From: Aotearoamyces nothofagi
Lineage: Eukaryota; Ascomycota; Leotiomycetes; Leotiales; Tympanidaceae
NCBI GenBank assembly: GCA_015345905.1
Contig: JADDTR010000023.1
Coordinates: 186,001-250,000 of the forward strand
DNA length: 64,000 bases
Reading direction: 5' to 3'
In this document: positions 40,395-52,287 of the stretch, in pieces
How positions within the stretch are numbered: position 1 is the stretch's first letter
Layout: every line of letters begins with the position of its first letter
The notes under the pieces: generated by a model
What the model was told of the DNA's origin: nothing
The model's input: the letters and a program-made list of their open reading frames with translations, nothing else
Database searches by the model: none
Translations under genes and position numbers: made by a program

Positions 40395-41703
40395 AATCGG
40401 GCCTGTAGGCCTGGAAAGTGGAAGCAGTAAAGGAATAACTGGATCTGGAGATGATTTTGCTTCGACAGAACTTCATGGGAGTTGCCAATAAACGCGGGAA
40501 AGCGGCAATGATATAATCATCAGCCGTCAGCCATCAACCATAGCACCGCAACCAAAATGTGAAGCCGAGTAATAAGATGTGTTCATAAATAGATTCTGAC
40601 ACGACGGCAGCGATCTACATGTCTGCGGCCATTCACCAGGGCGGTAAGATATAGAGTTCCGCGGCAGAACGACCATACAGTCCGTCCAGTTGGCCATACT
40701 CATCAAAGGAAGCGGGTTAGCATAGATTGCACGGCCAATAGAGGTGGCCGTAGTTTTGAAGGAAGGGGAATGATGAGGAAGCAGGCGTGGCAGACAAGTT
40801 GCGAGAAGATAACCTGGCCCTCGAAGCGCTCAGCTATAATAAACGCGGCATGTGATTGGCTGTACTGCGGCCCTCGACGGCGAGCCGCAAGCGCCGACGT
40901 TGCTGGCTGGCTGGTGACGGCTGTATAAACGCTCTGTGCCACTCTCACCCGGGACTGCCCTGCATGATTGATCCCTTCGTGAAGATAGATCCATGGCTAA
41001 CAAGTTCTTTTCCACCCCAAATCATACCTGCTGTCCATACCTGAAACATTTATTTCTAGGTATCCCTAGATGCCATCAATACCGACGCCATCATAGCCGC
41101 CGTTTCCTGCCCCGGCGTATCAGCCTGCTGGCTGGAGACCCGCCAGTGCGTTTGCTAACTTAGGTTGGCACTGGCTGCTACAGCAGATAGGCACGATAGG
41201 GAAGGCTTGCGGGGATCTGCGGGACTTCTGCGGTTCTAGCATCAGCGAAAGACCGATAGCCGCGAAGGGAGCGTGGCATGCGGCGGAGGACTTTCCCTTG
41301 CCCGTCTGAAACATCACAGCTTCTTTCACACACAGTGGCAATGGGATGGAGCTGTAGAACTGACTGGCGAATTATCTCATTTGATTCTGCCTATATTGTC
41401 TGCATGAAATGGCGTCTTGGCGCACTGGGGGATTGATACAGTGGGTGGCCAGAAGTATTCGACCTGGTACATGCGGCCGGTCAAAGCGTACGGTCTGAGT
41501 ATACAGTATATAGTTATAGTTATTGTTGCAATTATATATAAAGTTGTATACTGCGGTGTTTTGTATTGATGGTTGCTTGCTTGTATATGCTTGCTTAAGG
41601 CTTGAGTTTACAGGTTGGTAGGAATACCACTTAAGGTAGCTCCTGCTACTATTGCCTAAGGCATTGCTCTACTGACTGACCAGTACTGGACGCATTAATG
41701 TTG
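40395..41703. other. spacer without a recognised gene
   Basis: About 1.3 kb with no convincing gene. There is a TATAGTTATAG / TTATATATAA tract near 41510-41545. Confidence 0.5.
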
Positions 41704-43615
41704 GTGAGCAACAGGTGTTCTTGATTGGTCTTAGTCAGTCTTTTCAGACTATTTGCCGTGATGCTGTCAGAGGCGACTATGATCATCCATTCTTCCAGGT
41801 GGACTCGAATCCGGACAGACGACTTTGTGCTAGTTTGATGAACAAGCACTTCGAATTTGCCGAGAATCTGAGGAACTATAGAGCTACATGGAGGATTGTA
41901 GAAGAAAAAGAACAAGATGGCGATGAAACTTGTAGAACACGCGAGGAAGCAATCAAACAGACTTGTGAGTATCTAAGACGCAGTCGTGGCCGAGAAGTAT
42001 GTGTTGATCAAACTGCCTGCTCCAATTGCTTTATTTCGAACTTACCAACTATTTATAGCTACCTGGCCTTCCTAATCCCCTTCTCGTCGGCGAACTTTTT
42101 CGTGAGTATAGTCGCCCATGGGAGTCTCTTGCCCGAAGGCACATCAAGAATGTTTGGGATACCACCAACAGATTCCTTGAACTAATACTGAGCTACCTAA
42201 CGGACAGTAATGTAAGCGAAAAGATTACTCAATACTGGCTCCAAGGTATAATGCAAGAGAAGCTAGACGCAGCTTATAGAAAGTTGAACGAACTTCTCGA
42301 AGTCTACAAAGACCATCCTATAACTACTAACCATTACTTCATGGACAACAGGAAGAAAATACAACAGAAGCTTACAAAGAAAGAGGTCGATGAGAGATTG
42401 AAAGCAGAAGTTATACACCCTAACCAGGCTCTGACGATCACTGATATATCCCGCATCATGTCAAACTTGAGCTTTAATGGCGACCCAGATATGGATATAG
42501 TTGCAGCTGAAGATGCTTTTGACAATATGAACGCATATTACAAGGTAGATTTTCCCCTTTGCAATATAGGGACGTCCTAATCCTTCCAGGTTGCAATGAA
42601 ACTGTTCATGGACAACGTGCCAACCCTGGCTATCCAATCAGCTATTGTTCGACATATTCCTGGAGTCTTGTGCCCGTCAGTTGTCATTGACATGCGACCA
42701 GAACTTGTAACAAAGCTCGCTGAGGAATCCGAAGAAAAAGTCCAAGATCGAAAAGAACTACTAGGCAAACTAGCAACACTAGAGGCCGGAGCTCGCATAT
42801 GCAACCAGTATGCGATGAGGCCCCGATCATGTAAGGCATCCCAAGTGTTCCTATGCTATTGGCATAGCTAAATATATCTAGTATTAACTGCCGATGTGGG
42901 AAAACCTGCTTCCAGGAAGACCGAGTTAAGCAACCCGGAAGAGACACATAACATTTCAAATCAAGGTCAGTAAAGAACCCAAAAAACTCTATAGCAATCA
43001 ATATTTGAAGGCTTCTCTTACAAGGGCTAACAAACATATAATGCCGCAGACCCTACATCTCCGCATAGGGTTGTCAATGCCTTTTCCAGTCCCAGCGCCT
43101 TTTAGACAACCCAATCTGCTCCGAAAGCGAGCGAATCTGCAACCGTTTCATCGATCACTGTACAATCTACTCCTTTCCCCAATAAAGCCTCGTTTCCAGT
43201 AACCTCGAGCAACACCGCAACATCGGGGCAGTCACTTGGATCTCAGTCTACAACTAGGTTTGGTAAATCGTTAGAACCCAGTGCTGAGTATGCAATCCTT
43301 TTGGCCATTATCAGGTTTATTAAGTTTCTGCTGATACTCTCAAGGAAGTCCACGAAGAGCTAGTATTGAACCTGAAGATCCGTCGTCAATAATCACGTAT
43401 AACACGATGTTCCAATCCGTCAGGGTCCACGTACCTGAGACTGGACAATATAATAATGTGCATGTCATCACTGCAATGAAAAAGTTTCAGGGAATTTCAT
43501 TTGAGGTGAGTCTTCTACACTGTTATTGTATAATCAGTACAAAACTGATGATTTTTAGGAGCTCCGGTTTATTTACTATGAACAAGGGCTTAGGGAATCT
43601 AGTAGGGGTACCATA
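41704..43615 (+). pseudogene. 5'-truncated dynamin-like gene (stalk, GED and C-terminal tail)
   Basis: The remaining part reads across GT-AG introns. It begins FLIGLSQSFQTICRDAVRGD and DHPFF, then LLVGELFREYSRPWESLARR, KNVWDTTNRFLELILSYLTD, YFMDNRKKIQQKLTKKEVDE and VAAEDAFDNMNAYYK-VAMKLFMDNVP. These are the dynamin stalk and GTPase effector domain of fungal dynamin/Mx-like proteins. A Ser/Thr-rich tail with an in-frame TAG (near 43108) follows, then ITAMKKFQGISFEELRFIYY, an end motif that I recall from fungal dynamins. The N-terminal GTPase domain (GxxxxGKS, DxPG) is absent; recognisable sequence begins at about 41704. It is probably a dead remnant, though most of the stalk/GED exons remain open. 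Confidence 0.7.
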
Positions 43616-43753
43616 AAAGAAAAATAAGAAAGTCTTCGTTATCGTAGTTTTATACCGATCCACTGTCTGGCCAATTTCAGATAGATGTATCAGGTATCAT
43701 TAGCAAATATTGTATTATTTCATTGGTATACTTCCTCAGCACATCCCGAATAA

Positions 43754-44728
43754 TCACGTCGTAACCAAGGTCCCCTCGATTCCCAAACCCCTTTCAAACA
43801 TACACCTCCCATTCGGACAATTAGCATGAAACACAATAGCTTCTCCATCGCTGGTCGGTGATGCACTTCCAGGCGACGTCAAACCATAATCCCCCGTTGT
43901 CAGCAATGGCAATTTACTCTTCGTATAAGGTCCCCCCACACTCTCCGCCGTGGCATAAGAGATATCATATGCCGGGTCAAGATAGCATTGACTCGAGAAA
44001 AACAGAATATACGTCGCATCCGCCGTTCTGATGATGCTTGGTGCCTCGACGAGCGGTCCATCTGCGGCGTCACGATCTAGGATCTGAGTAGGGGATCCTA
44101 GCGGAGTCACGCCATCGGGTTCCATCGCTTGTAGCATTATGGGTGTAGGCACGATTGGCTCCACGGTGTTAAGGCAAGCACCGCCGTGGCCGATGCTATT
44201 CCCGTCGACTTTGTAGACAACATAATAGGTCCCGTCAGAATCAACAAATCCGGACGGATCAATTGCGCCTCCTTCAGTGAGAGGACATGCCAGAGGCGTA
44301 TCAGATGGAGTATACGGGCCTATAATCGTCTTCGAAGTTGCTGTTCCGACACAGTGATGGGCCTTTTGAATAGCATGCTCTGCTGCGTAATACAGAACAT
44401 AGCTCCCGTCAGCAACTCTCAGCACGTCAGGTGCCCAGATCTCGTTCCCGTCAGACCAGCTGCCAACTTCTGAAAGTGCGTCGTTAGGAGATACGGTCCA
44501 GGGACCTTGGATATCAGGTGCGGAAGCTATTTGGACGTGTATGGAACCGCTGCTTGTGCCAAATGCGTACCATGTCCCATCTGTGTCTTGTATGATTGCA
44601 GGATCAGGGAAGTTGGAAGCGATGGCTGAGTTTTGGTGCCCTCTTTTGCATCTTGATTCTAGCGGCCAAGCAATCACAGAGCATACTGCGAGTAATACTA
44701 TAGCCGTAATGAACTTTGGTCGACACAT
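43754..44728 (-). CDS. secreted glycoside hydrolase family 43-like enzyme
   Basis: 324 residues in one exon with an N-terminal signal peptide (ITAIVLLAVCSVIA). The five-bladed beta-propeller GH43 acid residues are visible: Asp in NFPDPAI (near 42) as base, Asp in GGAIDPSGFVD (near 157) as pKa modulator and Glu in LVEAPSII (near 228) as acid. Blade motifs include DGTWYAFGT, EIWAPDVLR and DGTYYVVYK. GH43 enzymes act on arabinan, arabinoxylan or galactan side chains in plant cell walls; the exact substrate cannot be read here. Length is normal and the gene looks intact. Confidence 0.9.
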   Translation of the reverse strand: MCRPKFITAIVLLAVCSVIAWPLESRCKRGHQNSAIASNFPDPAIIQDTDGTWYAFGTSSGSIHVQIASAPDIQGPWTVSPNDALSEVGSWSDGNEIWAPDVLRVADGSYVLYYAAEHAIQKAHHCVGTATSKTIIGPYTPSDTPLACPLTEGGAIDPSGFVDSDGTYYVVYKVDGNSIGHGGACLNTVEPIVPTPIMLQAMEPDGVTPLGSPTQILDRDAADGPLVEAPSIIRTADATYILFFSSQCYLDPAYDISYATAESVGGPYTKSKLPLLTTGDYGLTSPGSASPTSDGEAIVFHANCPNGRCMFERGLGIEGTLVTT

Positions 44729-45821
44729 AACGTATGAGACTCGGTGCCTTTCAACTTCTTCCTAAACTAGGCAGGTATCAATACAAAAGATTTTGTAACG
44801 CTGCTGTAAAATATCACCAACAGAGAGGAGCTGCACCGCAAAATATATGGCTGAAACACACTTCTGGCGCTCTCTGTCACTTATAGTAAGAGATCCCACA
44901 GTTAGGTTCCTAAATACTTTATACTTTACCAATCCCCGGGGTCCCCGTGTCGTTCCTGCCCGAGAAACACCTCACACAAGGCATCATCATGGCGCCGCGA
45001 GGGAGTGCCACAACTCAAGGAATACCAAGACTTGCTATTTTGCCAACAAGTCTATATCGGGCGGTGCCGATTATATCAGACTTAGGACCTGGCATGATCT
45101 AGCGTGACTGATTGGAGACCTCGCAATGCCACAGCCTCACAGTCGCGTCAGCTTAGCCAACTGTGCAATCTTATCAGCCGGTCTGGCCCAGGATGAAACA
45201 CTGCCACGCAGCTGAGATACTTGGAGGATAGTTTCGTGTGGTAAGCTTATCGGATCGCAATATCTCGTATCCGTAAATCGGCCTGGAAGGATTGATTGGT
45301 AGGGCCTTGGCGAGTCGTGGACTTGTTGTTTTAGACCCACGTGCTGTACAGTACATACATGTCGGCCTGAGATTTGCAAAACCGATAGCCTTCATGATCA
45401 AAATTGATAATGTGCGCGAATTGTGTGGCAAGAGATCCGGGGTGCAAGGGAAATAAAAACTGTGGTTGTATGAGTCTCGAATACACTTTAAAGAGAAATG
45501 GAGATGAGAGGTGAAGAGCCAGTTATCTACGTCGGTCATGAGGGCGACGAATGTGACGCTTTCAAGTCGCAAAATCTTCTAGGAAAACGGTTATACCTAC
45601 TACCGTGGACGGAATCACAACAGCATAACGATAATCACCACAAATTTCATAATCAAGACGGAAGCATTAGGTACAAGCGAATTATCCTAACTCCATTTTT
45701 GTGCCGTCGAGAGAGAATCCTGTATGATACAGTAGCCAACGCCTGTGAAACGTATGCAAACCAGCGACCATATATGATTTGAAAATCTGACCCGAGACAC
45801 CATACACACGCGTATCTGGAC
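44729..45821. other. spacer without a recognised gene
   Basis: About 1.1 kb between the GH43 start and the CBF5 stop. No gene or repeat was seen. Confidence 0.5.
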
Positions 45822-47423
45822 CTAATCACTGTCATCACTGTCGACAACCTTCTTTCCTTCCTTTTTCGCCTTCTTCTCCTTCTTCTCCTTCTTCTTTCGC
45901 TTACGCTCTGCCTTCTCCTCCGATGTCTCGCCATCGTGACGCTTTCGCTTTTTTGACCCGTCAACGTCATCGTTGCTGATCATTGATACATCGGCCTCAA
46001 CTACAGCTGCAGCTGGGGTAGCTACGGTTTCCGATACAGCTGTGATTTCTGCGACAGGCTCTGAGCCCTCTAGAGGAGCATTGAAGTCCTTGTACTCAGT
46101 GTTCCACTTGGCAGGGGTAGCCTCGTTTGGTCGACCATATTTGTCAAGTTTGCCATCCGCTTTCATCTTCTTCTTCTCAAGGGCAACTGGTCCAAGTCCC
46201 CATCTTCTTGGGTAGAGGTCACGCTCCATAATGCAGCGCTTAACCTTGGCTACGACACCGTGGTCGCAGGTTGATAGCTCAACTGTGGACATTTGAGCAA
46301 TACCAAGGGCAATAGCTTCACCCTTGGTGGTCATCAGAACAACCTCCTCGTGAACCTCAATACCGGCCTCTGATATATAGTTAGTTTTTACTCCCAAAAT
46401 AACCCATCGAGGACTTACCGTATCTAAGCAGACCAGGGATCATCAATTTTGCACCGTAGCAGACGGCGTTAACAGCACTGTCCTTTACGACTATCCGCTT
46501 ATATGTAGTGAGGAGCGTCTCAAGAGGCTCAATCACTCTTCGAAGATACGACTCGTCACGAGTGTTGTCTTGCATCCACTGAGCATCTAGGACATCGTGC
46601 AATGTCACCATGTTGCCGGTCTCGCCCATGGCACCACTTCGTACTCGTCTCAGCTCTTGCATGTGTGCTCCTACACCCAACAACAGCCCTAAATGCACAC
46701 ATAGCGTACGAATATAGGTTCCTGCCTCACAGCTAACCCAGAACACACCCAGATGTCTGTCGTTATCAAACTCATACAGTTTGCTTTCATGGATTGTTCG
46801 AATACGCAATTGTCTCTTGACGGCAGAGATAAGAGGGGGTCGTTGGAAGAGAGCGCCAGTCAGAGTCTCCAGAGCACGCGCAAGTTGCGCCTCGCCACCT
46901 GGAAGCTTGTCGTGCAATCTAATGACGCACACATACTCTTTTCCGGCGCCTTGTTGGGACTTGACGAGTCTCGTGGCGCGATCGATACAGACGATGAGAC
47001 ATCCAGTGACCTTAGGATCCAAAGTACCACTGTGACCTGTCTTCTCAACCCTGCAAAACGTTAACGCACTTTCAACTTATAAAGAGAATATGAATCCCTA
47101 CCTCAGCATTCGCTTGACCCATGCGACGACTTCGTGACTGGAAGGGTTCGAGGGTTTGTCAAGATTTATGACACCTGAACTAATATATGACTTGAGATCA
47201 CGCTTGAGGGGCGTGCAGCCATTTGGGATCGGCGTAAAGTGTCCAGTGCGGACAAGCACTGGTAAATGAGTCAGTCACAAGGTGTAGTGCTCGGTGTAGG
47301 GTTGTACTCACATTTACTGTAGTTCTTAAGCAGTAACGGCCATGTGCTGGTGTCGACCGCTGGAGTAACAGCTTCAGGCTTGATGCTGTAATCCACCTCT
47401 TTTTTCGATACAACCAATGCCAT
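45822..47423 (-). CDS. CBF5: H/ACA snoRNP pseudouridine synthase Cbf5 (dyskerin)
   Basis: Four exons (47423-47312, 47258-47102, 47050-46419, 46369-45822) give 482 residues. It starts [19 protein letters not shown] and has the dyskerin N-terminal segment, the TruB catalytic motif [12 protein letters not shown] (Asp near 101), [13 protein letters not shown] and a PUA domain ([11 protein letters not shown]). The end is a Lys/Glu-rich tail of KKEKK type and an acidic DSDDSD. Cbf5 is the catalytic protein of H/ACA snoRNPs that pseudouridylate rRNA in the nucleolus. All introns are GT-AG and exon joins reproduce conserved sequence. Confidence 0.95.
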
Positions 47424-47967
47424 CTTTATGATTGACAATTGTTGTGGCTTTTAGGTTTTTCCTTGCTGCTTGTCGAGTATGCAGCTGGGGGACAATTTTG
47501 CGCGAACTCGAAATTCTGAAGCTCTGCTCTAAGTTCGGCTCAAAATTTCGTTGTGGGTTGGAGCTAACTTTTTTCTCAGTCACGTGATACATACACGAAA
47601 GCGGATTACCGCGCTTAAGGGCAAATTCTAAATGGGTCCCTTGTAATTAGACGATGGCCTGCTTTGGGTCAGATATCCCTACAATTTCATAGTTAATACG
47701 CAATATTACCTATATATTGCCTCAAGGTCCATAATTCACGTCAGATTTTAGTCGAAAAAGTGCCATTTTTTAGGCACGATATTGAATCTTTGGCTACCTC
47801 GAGCATTTTATAAGCTCATCTACTGACTGGTATACAATAACTATCGGTCATCCGCCGACTGGTATACAATGAAATTAAACTCTCCCTAATGCATATCACC
47901 GAACGCCAATTCCTTGTGCAGCAGATATCCCCAGTTTCGATGTACCAACTCCGGACAATGCATTATA
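47424..47967. other. spacer between CBF5 and SAC3
   Basis: About 540 bases holding the CBF5 promoter and the SAC3 3' end. A short direct repeat, ACTGGTATACAAT, occurs near 47825 and 47858. No gene. Confidence 0.5.
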
Positions 47968-50900
47968 TCAAGATACACTGCGTGACAGTGATTCCTTCTC
48001 TATTTCTGCTCTGAACCACTCTGCGCCCTCGTCCATTTGCTCCCTTATTCGCTTAGCCTTTGCGAACAATTCTTCATCATCATCGTCTAATGTTCTTTTT
48101 TTATTTTGACGTCTTGGGTTCTCTTGAGCCATGATCTCCTTCGCTTTTGCCTTCAGGGCTTCAATGTCAGCCTCCCGCTCGCCGCTCGTTTTCGGAACAT
48201 CCACATCCTTTGTTACTAGTTTAGCCGGTACGCTGCGCGGAAGAAGCTCCCGAAGGGGCCGCTTGGGGGTTGTTGTCTTGGTAATTCCATCAAAGGATGT
48301 TTTTCTATGCAGCAGATGTACAGCAGCGGTATTGGCCAAAGGTGTTCCATCAGGAAGAGTTGTGATTCCTCTTGCTTTAAGGCGAAAATAGTCAGTCTTA
48401 ACCCCATTCGGTTGCCGACGACGTTCCATTTCCGGGCTATAATTAGGGATCAGATGGATGCGAGAACCACCAGCTGCGAATTCTATTGGCGTAATTCGGC
48501 GAGCTGTTGTATCTGACTGACCTCGACGGTGTGCGGACACGTGTGTTGTCTTTCTTGGCGGTGCAGGCGAAGGGGCTTGAGCTTTGGGTAGGTTTTTGAG
48601 GGCCTTCTCTCTCATTCCTTTGCTGTTTGCACGTACAATACTCCTAATAGCCGCATCCGGCTGATGAACTCCATCAAGGATACCTGAAGACGCAAGTTTA
48701 TGCTCTAAGCTCTTCCGCTTTGATGCTCCTCTAGAAGCTTTGAAATCCTGAACGATATCATTTGACTGTGCTAGCTTTGATTCTCTGAGGCTTTCTGCCA
48801 TCTGGCGCCGAGCTTCGCGGGCTTCCCTGCCCCTTTTCTTCATCCATATACGATGAGCATTTTGCCGCCACATATGACCGTACTTCGTTGCCAAAGAGCG
48901 ATACCGGAATCGTATTACTGCTTCCAGCGTTTCTCTTTCTTCTTCTTCTATGACTCGCTTGTTCTCCTCGTCATTATATTGTTCGACCGCTGAGGTGAGG
49001 ATTGAATGTACATAGCATTCTGTAAACTGGTCAAGTAGCCCTCCTTCACCCAGAGCAATCCAGTTAGCAAATATTGGCAATGGTGACGGCGGAGGAGCAG
49101 TTGTATTGACGCCGGAACGAGTGGTGACTGGCGATACATGGCCTTGTGCAGGTGTGCTAGACGCTGTTGAAATGTTGCTCTCTGCTTGCTGAGTTTTTTG
49201 TCTAACCTCTGGAAGCTGGAATTCCGACTGTATCGGGGCAACAGGAGCTTCTGCACTTGATGTTGGAAAGCTGAGAGCGGTGGTTGGTGCTGGGAAGTTC
49301 GAAGATAATGAATTGGTGATATGACTATTTTCCGGTAAAGCTAGCTGAGGATTGAGTATGTTTGTCGTACTGGTATTGCTTGAATCGTCAACTCTAGGGG
49401 GGAACAGAGATGTCGTGTCCGAAGGATGTGGTGCGTTAAAAACTTCCTTGTTCTGGGTTTGGTCAAGGAACGAGAAAATACTCTTATTTTCTGCGGGCCT
49501 CGGCTTATTTTCCAACACAGACGTGGCCCCAAGGGTGTTATGGGTCTGTTGGACATGATCGATGGAGGAGAAGGTGCTTCCACTGTCGGCTGATTTAGTG
49601 TTATCTGCGAGCACAGATAGAGTTGCAAGACTGTTGTTAGTCTGTTGATCCTGACCGAGGAACGAGAAGACTGTTCCATTGTCTGCTGGTTTCGGGTTTT
49701 CTGAAAACACAGATGGAACACTAGCGGTGTTCTGGGCCGCTTGGCTCTGGCCAAGGAAGGAGAAGACGCTTGAATTATCTGTAGGTTTCGATTTGTCGGC
49801 AAACAATGGAGTAGCTACCGCAGCTGTCTTTGGGTTTAATGACTTATGTTCGAGGCGGGTGAATAGCGATGAGCTAGAATTCAACGGCGGAGCGATTGGC
49901 TTCCGTTTAGAACTCGACGACAGTGACAGCACATTATCATCGCCAGAGTCAGAGTCTTCTGCCATCGATGAATTTCCGGGCTGTGGCGCGATAGGTGGAA
50001 TAGTTGTATTCTGCTGAAAACGTGAATTGTCTATTAGAAGATCATCATTCAGCGGAAGACTAGAGTGGTCTAGTTCAGGAGAAGCCTGCACAGTTTCGCG
50101 CAAGTGATCCTGTGGTTTGCGGGAGTCGGGTATGAATAGTGGCGCATCGTCATCGTCTTCTCCTTGTTGGTAGTGATCCTTCTTCTCATTCCCATCTTGC
50201 ACTTCATCATAAACCGTCTGATGAATGACGTCTGGTAAGCTGTAGGTCCCTCGTTTTCGTTCAACAAGGTTGTATGAGTGAGATTGCTTCAACTGAGGGA
50301 ATGGATCTATCATTAACTCTTCTGACACAAAGGATAGACACTCTTCCCCATCTACTTCCTCAAAGTTGAGGCCATAGGCTTCGCCAAAAGGAATAATTTC
50401 TTGCTCGTCATCAAAACGAAGGTACATGTTCAGTTTTTGGAGAGTCCAATCCTTCGTCTGATCACGTTGCTTGCGGTATGATATTAGGATCGTCTTGAGC
50501 GCTGCTTTTCTGACTCTATTGAAATGGATTTCGGCGAAGCAAGCCATGGTATATGACACCTGGTTATCCTCGACAATTGAAAAGAAGCGGTTGTAAGCAT
50601 TTTGTGCAATGTCGGCCTGCGAATGGGGTTTGAGAGGGCCATGTGTATCCCAGATGTTATGCAATGTCTCGACAAGGCTCACAGCGGTTCCAATGTCCTC
50701 CGATTCTCCCCAGAATTCCCAACCCCAGTCCTGGACAGCTTCCAATATAGCTGTATTATGGACGTTGAAGAGAATGTAGTAAGCACGAAACTCAGCCTCG
50801 TTCTCGCAGTGAATGTTTTGAGCGTTACAGTCCTCGTAGGCGTGAATCAGTGACAATAGTGCCTTTCCAAGTTGCTCAACCTCCTGCTGCTCTGAGAAGT

Positions 50901-52287
50901 CCTCGGCAACCACATCAGAACGAGACATCTGGTGCAATGCCATGACATGGAATCTGGTTATACGTTCCAGGCAGTAGACCTGGTCTAGCAGCTCTCTCGA
51001 GTTCATCGACGATTGTTGGAAAACGAAGTCACGACGTATCGCACGAGTGCGATCCCAGAGAAAGCCATGAATTGCCGGCAGTTCATTGTCTCCCAAAACG
51101 ATGTCAATTAAATAGTCGAGCGTCCGTCTCAAAGCAGCTGGAGATCGCACATCCGCTGGTAGAGGAGCATCCTGACCCGCGGCTGAGCGTGCTAGAGCTT
51201 TTACCATCTTCCGCAGTGATGGCCAAAGCATGCTACCATCAGGAGCAAGTTCCTTTTCTGGTCCTTGGACGTCATGTTCCATAATTCTGGTGATTTTCTC
51301 AAATTCAGGGCACATGCCTTCGCACGTACCCTTGAAATCTATTGCTTCGCTGAGCTTTTTTGGCTTATCAGGGTCGTCGAGGTAGCCAGTCCGAATCAAG
51401 CAGGCCCGGACCTTTGCCCTATATGCTTTTGTGGTTTGCCAGAAAGCTTCCACGACAGCTTTCTGCTTTGGATCTCCCGGATTCGGGGTAGGCCATAAAG
51501 GATCAACGATTCCATTTTTCTGTAAGACTCTGTCGATTTCTGTAGCAAGCTCCTCTTTCATTCCTACGCTATTATTCGCCGTTGAAGCTCTCGGTTGTGC
51601 TGAAAATGTTGGCTTCTGTGGGTGCCTTTGTGTACTCTGAAAGTTTTGCAAATTTGAGGGCAAGGCAAATGGAGAAGATCCTGATGAAGTGCCAAATATG
51701 CTCGATGTCTGCGTAACTGTCTTGGATAGTGCGCCAAGAGGTGCTGAGTCCTTCGGTTGCGAGGGGGTACCGAAGGGTTTAGAATTAGAGATGGCAAATG
51801 GGTTTTTGTACGTGCCACCAGCACCTGGGCCTGAAGTTGCTGGTGCAAAAGGGTTTGATGATGCTAATGAAGCTTTGGGTTCTGAGGGTGGTTCTGCGAA
51901 TCGAACCTGCTTGCTTGTCTGGCCTCGGCCAGTGCCTCGTGCGCCTCTTGAATTGGCCGCACCTTTATCCTGGCCTCTTTGCTCTCTTTTGGCGGCATTC
52001 TCGAGACGCTCCTGCTCGAAAGGATTCGGAGGTGTTGACTTCGATTCGGAATCTGTATATTTATTTAAGCTTTTGTTGTTCACACGGTATTGGGTATGGC
52101 TAGGAAGATATTGCTCATTTTGCCTCTCTTCTCTCTTCAACCGTTTCTTGGATTTTGACTTTGGGGCATTTGATGACTTACTGGAGGAGCTAGTCGCTCC
52201 TCTCCCGCGTCCTCTCGATGATGATGAGCCTCTTGAACTGGTCGAGGCGTTGCGCGCCCCGCGATTAGAACTGCCTTTGCGCAGCAT
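47968..52287 (-). CDS. SAC3: nuclear mRNA export factor Sac3 (GANP family)
   Basis: 1439 residues in one exon. The N-terminus is Ser/Arg/Gly-rich and basic. The SAC3/GANP domain begins around residue 317 with GTCEGMCPEFEKITRIMEHD and runs to about 620. Between about residues 822 and 955 are four similar segments of roughly 38 residues, each ending FSFLGQ or a variant, resembling FG-type nucleoporin sequence. The C-terminal part has the charged helix that binds Sus1/Cdc31 in the yeast protein. Sac3 scaffolds TREX-2, which links transcribed genes and mRNPs to the nuclear pore. It is somewhat longer than yeast Sac3 (1301). Confidence 0.92.
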   Translation of the reverse strand: MLRKGSSNRGARNASTSSRGSSSSRGRGRGATSSSSKSSNAPKSKSKKRLKREERQNEQYLPSHTQYRVNNKSLNKYTDSESKSTPPNPFEQERLENAAKREQRGQDKGAANSRGARGTGRGQTSKQVRFAEPPSEPKASLASSNPFAPATSGPGAGGTYKNPFAISNSKPFGTPSQPKDSAPLGALSKTVTQTSSIFGTSSGSSPFALPSNLQNFQSTQRHPQKPTFSAQPRASTANNSVGMKEELATEIDRVLQKNGIVDPLWPTPNPGDPKQKAVVEAFWQTTKAYRAKVRACLIRTGYLDDPDKPKKLSEAIDFKGTCEGMCPEFEKITRIMEHDVQGPEKELAPDGSMLWPSLRKMVKALARSAAGQDAPLPADVRSPAALRRTLDYLIDIVLGDNELPAIHGFLWDRTRAIRRDFVFQQSSMNSRELLDQVYCLERITRFHVMALHQMSRSDVVAEDFSEQQEVEQLGKALLSLIHAYEDCNAQNIHCENEAEFRAYYILFNVHNTAILEAVQDWGWEFWGESEDIGTAVSLVETLHNIWDTHGPLKPHSQADIAQNAYNRFFSIVEDNQVSYTMACFAEIHFNRVRKAALKTILISYRKQRDQTKDWTLQKLNMYLRFDDEQEIIPFGEAYGLNFEEVDGEECLSFVSEELMIDPFPQLKQSHSYNLVERKRGTYSLPDVIHQTVYDEVQDGNEKKDHYQQGEDDDDAPLFIPDSRKPQDHLRETVQASPELDHSSLPLNDDLLIDNSRFQQNTTIPPIAPQPGNSSMAEDSDSGDDNVLSLSSSSKRKPIAPPLNSSSSLFTRLEHKSLNPKTAAVATPLFADKSKPTDNSSVFSFLGQSQAAQNTASVPSVFSENPKPADNGTVFSFLGQDQQTNNSLATLSVLADNTKSADSGSTFSSIDHVQQTHNTLGATSVLENKPRPAENKSIFSFLDQTQNKEVFNAPHPSDTTSLFPPRVDDSSNTSTTNILNPQLALPENSHITNSLSSNFPAPTTALSFPTSSAEAPVAPIQSEFQLPEVRQKTQQAESNISTASSTPAQGHVSPVTTRSGVNTTAPPPSPLPIFANWIALGEGGLLDQFTECYVHSILTSAVEQYNDEENKRVIEEEERETLEAVIRFRYRSLATKYGHMWRQNAHRIWMKKRGREAREARRQMAESLRESKLAQSNDIVQDFKASRGASKRKSLEHKLASSGILDGVHQPDAAIRSIVRANSKGMREKALKNLPKAQAPSPAPPRKTTHVSAHRRGQSDTTARRITPIEFAAGGSRIHLIPNYSPEMERRRQPNGVKTDYFRLKARGITTLPDGTPLANTAAVHLLHRKTSFDGITKTTTPKRPLRELLPRSVPAKLVTKDVDVPKTSGEREADIEALKAKAKEIMAQENPRRQNKKRTLDDDDEELFAKAKRIREQMDEGAEWFRAEIEKESLSRSVS

